A stretch of 7,562 nucleotides of DNA from UBA1723 sp018066165 (GTDB lineage: Bacteria > Bacteroidota > Bacteroidia > Bacteroidales > Paludibacteraceae). How positions within the stretch are numbered: the stretch's first letter is position 1; each line of letters starts with the position of its first letter. The notes beneath the pieces were generated by a model. That model saw only the letters and a program-made list of their open reading frames with translations. It did not search any database and was not told the origin of the DNA. Below, one piece after another: positions 1 through 5,334 of this stretch. The translations under genes were made by a program, and so were the position numbers. Location of the stretch: positions 1 through 7,562 of the forward strand of contig JAGHRX010000245.1 of assembly GCA_018066165.1 (NCBI GenBank). The letters are read 5' to 3'.

Positions 1-2204
1 GCGAAAATGATTTTCGACAACGCCACTGGCACCTTGCACGCCGCAATCACATCTCCTGATGAGTTTGCAACACACAATGTAGCTCCTGCAGTCACTGAAC
101 ATGACGTGTTAGTGATTGAGTTTGCGCATGTTGGCTTCACATCCTGGTTCCACATTCCTGCGCTGCTTGGCCCAAGAACCAACAATGTACCACCTGTATG
201 CTTCTGATAACAGCTGTTGCCATCTCCGGCATCGATTGGTGATGATCCGCACGCAATCACAAGGCCTCCAGTCATCTCAATGCTTCCGTTTGAGTCCAAG
301 CAATCGTGGTCTCCTGATGATGAGCAAGCCCACATCTGTCCGCCTGTGATTCTCAACATTCCTGTATTGTCTGTTGTCACGTTCAAGCAGTCGTCTGTTG
401 TTGTGATGTGAAGATGACCTCCGTTGATATAGATATTAGCGCCTTCAAGTCCTTCATAAGCGCTCTTCACCCTGATAGTTCCATCGTTGATTGTCAAATC
501 TCCCTCAGCATGAATTGCGTCATCAGATGTGTCGACGGTAAGATTTCCTCCTTCGACCACCATCTTGACATTGGCGTGGAATGCGTCATCTTTGGCATCC
601 ACAACGATTGTTCCGCTGTTGACTGTGATATTTTCTCCGACGAATGCTTTAGGATTTCCTGCATATTTATTTGAGTTTCCATCACTCATTCCTCCTCCAA
701 AACCACCAGGTCGGTTGCTTGATGAAGAAGATGATGATGATGTCGCTGTTCCATTAGTTGTGACGTTAATTGTCAAAACTGAATTGTCAGCATTCTTTGC
801 TCCAATTTCCAAATCACTGTCGGCTTTAACACCCTTCGCACCGTTTGAAGTTGTCAAAGTGATTTCTCCAGCAGTCAAATAAACATTATTACCCTTGATG
901 CAACGACCTTCAGTATAGTCTGTTGATGTTTTGGAAGACGAGCCTCCAAATCCACCTCCCCAACCACCAAATCCACCTGTATTGCCAGTAGACGTAGAGG
1001 TTGTGGCACCAGTATAGTAGCCACCATCATTGGTAATCTTCACCACTCCACCCTTAACAGTAACGTCGCCATCAGCAGTGATTCCTTTCGACGCAATTGC
1101 ATTTTTGCCAAGTGTCAAGTCGATTTTACCATTGCTCATCACAACTCCCTTATCTGTCTTGATGGCAGCAGAATATGAGGTGTCACCGTCGGCAATAAGA
1201 GAAGTGCCGTCGATACTCATGATTATCTCACCACCAGCAATTTCAATATCTGCAAGTGACGTTTTCATTCCCTTTGCAGCGGCTCCAGTCATAGTGATAT
1301 CAACCTTTCCTCCTTTCACCACGATTGATGAATCTGATTTCAAAGCCTTCACGTCGTCAGCAGACGAATTGAAAACAAAATCTCCGTTTTCAATCAAGAT
1401 TGATTCAGAAGCGTCGACTCCATCACCAGATACCCCAGAGATATTCAATTTGCCTCCGTACATCTGCAAGCCATCACTATTCAAACCATCGCCTGCAGCA
1501 GAAGTGATATTGACAGTACCGGCATAAAATTCCGTCTTCTTTGAAGAATTAATTGCATGCTTTGTGTTTCCGGATATGCTAAGTTCACCGTCGCCACCCA
1601 ATTCACCAAACTTCAATTTCGATTTTGCATAGATGCATCCTTTATATGAAGAAGCCTGAGCGTCGGAAAGTGTAGATGAGCCCTTCAACTCCACATTAGT
1701 GGCATACGATTCACCATCAGAACCAAGATTGATCACGATTGGCGACGATGACTTGCTCGACAACGAAAGATTGTCCATCACAAGAGTAAAGGATCTGTCG
1801 GGAGTGATTGAGAAGGATCCGTCAGTGGAAGATCCTGAAAGGTAATAAACTACACTCTTTTTATCCTGTGCCGACGTGAATGTAACGTTAGCACCGTCAA
1901 CAGAGTACGAAATCTTGTCATATATATAATCATTGACAGTGACCTTATCACCGTCGAAAGTGACAAAAATAGTATCAGACTTGCTCGCATCCAATGAAAA
2001 ATCAGCATACGAGATTTCCGGCACATTGATTTCTTTGTCGACATTGCCAGATATATGCATCACACCGTCAACAAACTTAATAAGGCTGATATCCTCAATA
2101 TTAAAAGATTCAGATGAACCATCAAGATAGATATTCATCTTGTCCTGGGCAAACGACATTAAAGCAGCGAGTGAAGCTGCTGACAAAATCAAACGTTTTT
2201 TCAT
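1..2204 (-). CDS. Secreted parallel beta-helix, Cthe_2159/DUF4353-type carbohydrate-binding protein (C-terminus cut by window edge)
   Basis: The minus frame from the ATG at 2204-2202 is open for 734 codons to the window edge; I read it through without finding a stop. Residues 1-20 (MKKRLILSAASLAALMSFAQ) are a signal peptide. Residues 23-44 form a short segment shared with the upstream gene product. From about residue 90 on there are Gly/Asp-rich rungs of the type 'xIxIxGGxxxI', as in the Cthe_2159 family (parallel beta-helices that bind acidic or cellulosic polysaccharides, with calcium). Clear rung motifs are DDAFHA (539-544), DDAIHA (561-566), YEGLEG (583-588) and DDCLN (604-608), about 21-22 residues apart. 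Two low-complexity inserts interrupt the helix: a Gly/Phe/Trp stretch (410-421) and an eight-Ser run (489-496) followed by PGGFGGG. The last readable residues (LSKIIF) resemble the end region of the family domain, so perhaps tens of residues are missing, plus any sorting domain. The role as a surface or extracellular glycan-binding protein is inferred. The start is fixed by the signal peptide and the ATGA overlap with the upstream gene. Confidence 0.85.
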   Translation of the reverse strand, partial: MKKRLILSAASLAALMSFAQDKMNIYLDGSSESFNIEDISLIKFVDGVMHISGNVDKEINVPEISYADFSLDASKSDTIFVTFDGDKVTVNDYIYDKISYSVDGANVTFTSAQDKKSVVYYLSGSSTDGSFSITPDRSFTLVMDNLSLSSKSSSPIVINLGSDGESYATNVELKGSSTLSDAQASSYKGCIYAKSKLKFGELGGDGELSISGNTKHAINSSKKTEFYAGTVNITSAAGDGLNSDGLQMYGGKLNISGVSGDGVDASESILIENGDFVFNSSADDVKALKSDSSIVVKGGKVDITMTGAAAKGMKTSLADIEIAGGEIIMSIDGTSLIADGDTSYSAAIKTDKGVVMSNGKIDLTLGKNAIASKGITADGDVTVKGGVVKITNDGGYYTGATTSTSTGNTGGFGGWGGGFGGSSSKTSTDYTEGRCIKGNNVYLTAGEITLTTSNGAKGVKADSDLEIGAKNADNSVLTINVTTNGTATSSSSSSSSNRPGGFGGGMSDGNSNKYAGNPKAFVGENITVNSGTIVVDAKDDAFHANVKMVVEGGNLTVDTSDDAIHAEGDLTINDGTIRVKSAYEGLEGANIYINGGHLHITTTDDCLNVTTDNTGMLRITGGQMWACSSSGDHDCLDSNGSIEMTGGLVIACGSSPIDAGDGNSCYQKHTGGTLLVLGPSSAGMWNQDVKPTCANSITNTSCSVTAGATLCVANSSGDVIAACKVPVALSKIIF
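717..743 (-). repeat. Triplet run encoding eight serines
   Basis: On the plus strand this is a (TGA/AGA)-type triplet run; on the coding strand it reads as eight Ser codons (TCA and TCT) followed by Thr, residues 488-496 of the beta-helix protein. It lies in a linker just before a PGGFGGG stretch. Slippage here would change the serine count in steps of whole codons and keep the frame, so it could vary linker length but not switch the gene off. Confidence 0.6.
2201..2204 (-). other. ATGA stop/start overlap (translational coupling)
   Basis: On the minus strand the sequence ATGA contains both the ATG of the beta-helix gene and the TGA of the T9SS mini-protein gene. This arrangement usually means coupled translation from one mRNA. 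It also supports the chosen start of the beta-helix gene, which has no strong Shine-Dalgarno sequence of its own. Confidence 0.85.
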
Positions 2205-2674
2205 AGCTTCTCAATTTTAAGTGTTGAACCTCCGATTTTCACCCAATAGATGCCAGCAGCCAAACCACGGACATCAATCTCACCTTTCTGCGACACCTTC
2301 TGGGATAGCATTACCCTACCGTCGGCAGAAAGAATCAAAACATCCTCAGTTCCGTCGACCTCAACCATAAGGATTTCAGCCACCGGATTAGGATAGACAC
2401 TCAACTTCTCATCCGAAATCTGGTTGACATCAGAGACCTCCACATTAGAGAAGCTCAATTTCTCAACATCCTTAAGATCAATCTTCTGGATTTCATCAGT
2501 TCCATTTTTCTGGATTAACATACTACGGTTGGAGAAAGACACTCCTCCCGTCTCATCAAGCGTGAACAATTTTTCTTCACCGCTTTTCAATTCCGTCTTC
2601 ACCGTCGTGAGTGTTTTCGCAGACAAGCCACAGCAGAGAATACAGAATACTGCAATTAAATTAAACTTACCCAT
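2201..2674 (-). CDS. Small exported protein with T9SS type A C-terminal sorting domain
   Basis: A 157-residue protein. Residues 1-19 (MGKFNLIAVFCILCCGLSA) form a signal peptide; no good lipobox surrounds its cysteines. Residues about 91-157 match the type IX secretion sorting domain: YPNP at 94-97, an 'L-S-A-D-G-R' turn at 115-120, LAAGIYWVKI at 138-147 and a closing KIEKL. Such domains direct export through the outer membrane by the Por system, after which the domain is cleaved and the cargo is anchored or released. The segment left as cargo is only about 70 residues (20-90), unusually small, and contains the segment 52-75 (MLIQKNG...LKDVEKLSF) that recurs near the N-terminus of the next gene product. 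The gene is first in an apparent two-gene operon and overlaps the beta-helix gene by 4 bases. A purine-rich AGGTAGG lies only three bases before the ATG, too close for a standard ribosome-binding site. The function of the mature part is not recognised; a scaffold, partner or chaperone-like role for the beta-helix protein is only a guess. Confidence 0.9.
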   Translation of the reverse strand: MGKFNLIAVFCILCCGLSAKTLTTVKTELKSGEEKLFTLDETGGVSFSNRSMLIQKNGTDEIQKIDLKDVEKLSFSNVEVSDVNQISDEKLSVYPNPVAEILMVEVDGTEDVLILSADGRVMLSQKVSQKGEIDVRGLAAGIYWVKIGGSTLKIEKL

Positions 2675-2715
2675 AAACCTACCTATTATAAATAAAAATG
2701 TCAGATTGATTGCGT

Positions 2716-2746
2716 CAAAACTAAAAAAGAAAAATCAAAACGCCAA
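2716..2746 (-). promoter_or_regulatory. Bacteroidota-type promoter of the T9SS mini-protein/beta-helix operon
   Basis: Read on the minus strand, TAGTTTTG (2723-2716) matches the Bacteroidota -7 consensus TAnnTTTG exactly. A TTG (2746-2744) lies 20 bases upstream as the -33 element. The predicted transcription start is near 2710, giving a leader of about 35 bases before the ATG at 2674. Other TTG choices exist in this AT-rich stretch, so the -33 element is less sure than the -7. Confidence 0.55.
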
Positions 2747-2918
2747 CACTATAAAACACGTTTGGTACATAAATCAATTCTTTTTTGTACTTTTCCCCTA
2801 TTCAAAAGAGCCATACATCAAACACAATCGAGCGAGAATACGTCATTTACAAATGCGTAAAAACTGGTAAAAGCATAAAAATTGAGAGATTGACACTCAT
2901 TCATAAACAATAAATTAT

Positions 2919-2926
2919 TATCTTTG
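2919..2926 (+). promoter_or_regulatory. -7 element of the glyS promoter
   Basis: TATCTTTG matches the Bacteroidota -7 consensus TAnnTTTG exactly and lies 39 bases before the glyS ATG, predicting a leader of about 35 bases. I see no well-spaced -33 TTG; the nearest good TTGAC (2890-2894) is about 6 bases too far upstream. The leader is AT-rich and has no Shine-Dalgarno sequence, as is usual in this phylum. Confidence 0.55.
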
Positions 2927-2965
2927 CCCGGTAAAACGATAAAATTTTAAAACAATATAAAGATT

Positions 2966-4516
2966 ATGGCTTCACAGGAAGATGCATTCAAAGCATTAGT
3001 TTCGCACTGTAAGGAGTACGGATTTGTATTCCCATCAAGTGAGATTTATGGAGGTTTGGCAGCTGTTTACGACTACGGTCAGAACGGTGTAGAGTTGAAG
3101 AACAACATCAAGAAATACTGGTGGGACAGCATGACATTGCTACACCAGAATATTGTAGGTATCGATGCTGCAATCTTTATGGAGCCAACTACATGGAAGG
3201 CTTCTGGTCACGTTGACGCATTCAACGACCCATTGATTGACAACCGTGATTCAAAGAAGAGATATAGAGCTGACGTTCTAATCGAGGATCAGATCGCTAA
3301 ATACGAGGATAAAATCAACAAGGAGGTTGAAAAGGCAGCCAAGAAGTTTGGTGACGCTTTCGACAAGGAGCAGTTCCTTTCAACTAACCCACGCGTTAAG
3401 GAGTACACAGAGAAGAAGGATGCTCTTCACGAGCGTTTCGCTAAGGCACTTAACGACAACAACCTTGATGAGCTAAAGCAGATCATCCTTGACGAGGAGA
3501 TCGTTTGCCCTATTTCAGGAACAAGAAACTGGACTGACGTTAAGCAGTTCAACCTAATGTTCAAGACTCAGATCGGTGCTTCTGCAGACAACACAATGGA
3601 TGTTTACCTACGTCCTGAGACTTGCCAGGGTATCTTCACAAACTTCTTGAACGTACAGAAGACAGGACGTATGAAGATTCCTTTCGGTATCGCACAGATC
3701 GGTAAGGCATTCCGTAACGAGATCGTCGCTCGTCAGTTCATCTTCCGTATGCGTGAGTTTGAGCAGATGGAGATGCAGTTCTTCTGCAAGCCAGGCACAG
3801 AGATGGAGTGGTTCAAGCACTGGAAGGCATTCCGTTTGAAGTGGCACAAGGCACTAGGTCTTGGCGATCAGAAGTACCGTTACCACGATCACGACAAGTT
3901 GGCTCACTACGCTAACGCAGCTACAGATATCGAGTTTGAGATGCCATTCGGTTTCAAGGAGGTTGAGGGTATCCACTCACGTACAAACTGGGATTTGAGC
4001 CGTCACGGACAGTTCTCAGGAAAGAAGCTTGAGTACTTCGATCCAGAAGACAACAAGTCTTACATCCCTTACGTAATCGAGACTTCTATCGGTGTTGACC
4101 GTATGTTCTTGTCAGTTCTTGCTGGTTCATACAAGGAAGAGGTTGTTAAGGAGGGTGACACTCGTGTCGTTCTTAACTTGCCAGCAGCTTTGGCTCCAGT
4201 TAAGTGTGCCGTTCTTCCATTGTTGAAGAAGGATGGTCTACCAGAGAAGGCACAGGCAATCATGAACGAGTTGAAGTTCGATTTCCGTTGCGCTTACGAG
4301 GAGAAGGATACAATCGGAAAGAGATACCGTCGTCAGGACGCTATCGGTACTCCATTCTGTATCACAGTTGATCACCAGACTTTGGAGGACAACACAGTGA
4401 CTGTACGTTACCGCGACACTATGGAGCAGGAGCGTATCAGCGTAGACGCTCTTCACAGCAAGATCGCTGAAGCAGTTTCGATGAGAAACCTTTACAAGAA
4501 GATGATGCAGGACTAA
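2966..4516 (+). CDS. glyS: Glycine--tRNA ligase, single-subunit (alpha2) class II type
   Basis: This enzyme charges tRNA-Gly with glycine using ATP in the cytoplasm. The 516-residue length fits the homodimeric form, which is encoded by one gene and is unrelated in architecture to the split alpha/beta enzyme. Visible signatures are the N-terminal SSEIYGGLAAVYDYG (24-38) followed by GVELKNNI; W-x-A-SGHVxxFxDP (77-89); class II motif 2 starting FRNE (249-252) with the REF core at 263-265; motif 3 ETSIGVDR (372-379), with the class II arginine R379; and a C-terminal anticodon-binding domain from LAPVKCAVLPL (409 on). The ATG at 2966 places the N-terminus as in homologues. Codon use is strongly biased (nearly all Lys AAG and Glu GAG through the body), unlike the AAA/GAA-rich neighbours, as expected for a highly expressed housekeeping gene. 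It is divergent from the secreted-protein operon and closed by a terminator. Some annotations name this form glyQS. Confidence 0.97.
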   Translation: MASQEDAFKALVSHCKEYGFVFPSSEIYGGLAAVYDYGQNGVELKNNIKKYWWDSMTLLHQNIVGIDAAIFMEPTTWKASGHVDAFNDPLIDNRDSKKRYRADVLIEDQIAKYEDKINKEVEKAAKKFGDAFDKEQFLSTNPRVKEYTEKKDALHERFAKALNDNNLDELKQIILDEEIVCPISGTRNWTDVKQFNLMFKTQIGASADNTMDVYLRPETCQGIFTNFLNVQKTGRMKIPFGIAQIGKAFRNEIVARQFIFRMREFEQMEMQFFCKPGTEMEWFKHWKAFRLKWHKALGLGDQKYRYHDHDKLAHYANAATDIEFEMPFGFKEVEGIHSRTNWDLSRHGQFSGKKLEYFDPEDNKSYIPYVIETSIGVDRMFLSVLAGSYKEEVVKEGDTRVVLNLPAALAPVKCAVLPLLKKDGLPEKAQAIMNELKFDFRCAYEEKDTIGKRYRRQDAIGTPFCITVDHQTLEDNTVTVRYRDTMEQERISVDALHSKIAEAVSMRNLYKKMMQD

Positions 4517-4539
4517 TCCAGTCCCATTCATTATAAAAT

Positions 4540-4571
4540 ATGCCTTGGTGTTATGAAGCACAAGGCATTTT
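4540..4571 (+). terminator. Rho-independent terminator after glyS
   Basis: ATGCCTTG (4540-4547) pairs perfectly with CAAGGCAT (4561-4568) over 8 bp; two more inner pairs (TG/CA) are possible with one bulged G. The stem runs into TTTT (4568-4571). It starts 24 bases after the glyS stop. The T run is short, so some readthrough into the next gene is possible, and I see no clear separate promoter for that gene. Confidence 0.75.
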
Positions 4572-4600
4572 CAAAATTTTAGTCCTTAAATCCCAAACAA

Positions 4601-5170
4601 ATGAAAAAGCTTATTTTGGCAGTTTTAACACTACTGCTTACTACTATCGTGTGTGCACAGCCATACACAATGATTAAAGGTGGTGCCCAGTTGAGCAAAT
4701 TCTCTTCCGACGGTTCAGAATCTAAATTCGGAGTCAGAGGAGGTCTTGGTGGATTCGTTCCACTTGGCGAATCATCATTCTATTTCATGCCACAACTTGT
4801 CTACGCTCAGAAAGGTCAGGAAGATGGAAAATTTCTTGGAAACACTACACTCCACTACGCAGAAGTTCCATTGACAATCGGTGCTTTGGTAAAATTCACA
4901 AGAAACGTAGGACTTGGACTTATGGTTGGACCATACGCAGGTGTGGCAGTCGCTGGAAAATGCGACAATCCTGAGGTATCTGATCTATTCAGCACAATCA
5001 GCAGAGTCGACGCCGGTATTTCCGGTAGCGTTCAGCTTCATATTTGGAAAATCTTCGTTTTTGCCGACTATGATTGGGGTTTGCGTAGCATCATGAAAGA
5101 TACAGACTATGAAATCGGAGAAAAATTGACAACACGTTCAGGTGCTGTCGGTATCGGATTCACATATTAA
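4601..5170 (+). CDS. Small outer-membrane beta-barrel protein (PorT-like/OMP_b-brl_2 type)
   Basis: A 189-residue protein with a signal peptide at 1-19 (MKKLILAVLTLLLTTIVCA, cleaved before Gln). The sequence just before its cysteine (TIV) is a poor lipobox, so a lipoprotein is unlikely. The mature part alternates hydrophobic and polar residues in short strands and shows features of the Bacteroidota 'outer membrane beta-barrel' family: a KGG...G start, FMPQLVYAQKGQ (66-77), HYAEVPL (around 85-91), a MVGPYAGV strand near 108-115, and an aromatic C-terminal end (GIGFTY) as used by the BAM machinery. About 8 strands would fit the length. The specific role is unknown; members range from structural barrels to PorT-like secretion parts, and the family alone does not decide. 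It follows glyS by 84 bases across a terminator, with no well-matched promoter visible, and has its own strong terminator. Confidence 0.85.
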   Translation: MKKLILAVLTLLLTTIVCAQPYTMIKGGAQLSKFSSDGSESKFGVRGGLGGFVPLGESSFYFMPQLVYAQKGQEDGKFLGNTTLHYAEVPLTIGALVKFTRNVGLGLMVGPYAGVAVAGKCDNPEVSDLFSTISRVDAGISGSVQLHIWKIFVFADYDWGLRSIMKDTDYEIGEKLTTRSGAVGIGFTY

Positions 5171-5200
5171 AAACGATAGCGATAACGAAAACGAAAATAC

Positions 5201-5241
5201 AAAAAGGCGAAGGACAATGATTTGTTCTTCGTCTTTTTCGT
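5201..5241 (+). terminator. Strong rho-independent terminator after the beta-barrel gene
   Basis: A 17-bp stem: 5201-5217 pairs with 5222-5238 without mismatch, allowing two G-T wobbles, around the loop TGAT. The 3' arm ends in TTTTT and is followed by a T-rich tail. It begins 30 bases after the stop. The A-rich left arm and T-rich right arm mean it may also work in the other direction, though no convergent gene needs it. Confidence 0.85.
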
Positions 5242-5271
5242 TTATTTATACTCTTTCCAAAATAATATCAA

Positions 5272-5289
5272 ATCCCACAATTGTGGTAT
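5272..5289. promoter_or_regulatory. Palindrome, candidate operator of the TonB receptor operon
   Basis: CCACAATTGTGG (5275-5286) is a perfect 12-bp palindrome; adding the outer bases gives an 18-bp inverted repeat with one mismatched pair. It abuts the -33 TTG of the receptor promoter (5289-5291), a position suited to either an activator or a repressor. No regulator gene lies in the window, and a chance palindrome in AT-rich DNA is possible. Confidence 0.45.
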
Positions 5290-5318
5290 TGAATTGAGGT
5301 CATTAATTTGTACCTTTG
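5289..5318 (+). promoter_or_regulatory. Bacteroidota-type promoter of the TonB receptor operon
   Basis: TTG (5289-5291), 19 bases of spacer, then TACCTTTG (5311-5318), an exact TAnnTTTG match. The predicted transcription start is about 5322-5325, which leaves only about 10-13 bases before the receptor ATG. Confidence 0.7.
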
Positions 5319-5334
5319 CAAACGATAAAATGTA

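Noticed and set aside
7..2130. Several plus-strand open frames (for example 1030-1527, 165 residues) opposite the beta-helix gene
   Set aside because: They are antisense to a continuous 734-codon frame with signal peptide and family rungs. Their Pro/Ser/Thr-rich translations are what antisense of Gly/Asp-rich repeats gives; none has a promoter or recognisable domain.
2424..2870. Plus-strand frame of 148 residues across the T9SS mini-protein and its promoter region
   Set aside because: It is antisense to a gene with clear signal peptide and sorting domain, and its C-terminal part is translation of AT-rich intergenic DNA.
2926..2965. T-box or other riboswitch controlling glyS
   Set aside because: The predicted leader is only about 35 bases, too short for a T-box, and no stem-antiterminator pair or specifier loop is visible.
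3608..4561. Minus-strand frames opposite glyS
   Set aside because: Shadows of a strongly codon-biased gene. The one at 4238-4561 even includes the terminator; none looks like a protein family.
4601..4660. Lipoprotein signal at the N-terminus of the beta-barrel protein (cysteine before the cleavage site)
   Set aside because: The residues before Cys (T-I-V) do not fit the lipobox, and cleavage after Ala before Gln is the normal Bacteroidota Sec pattern.
5171..5200. Short near-tandem units (acgata/gcgata/acgaaa/acgaaa) after the barrel gene, considered as a repeat array or CRISPR fragment
   Set aside because: The units are only 6 bases and degenerate, with no spacers; they are more likely AT-rich filler before the terminator.
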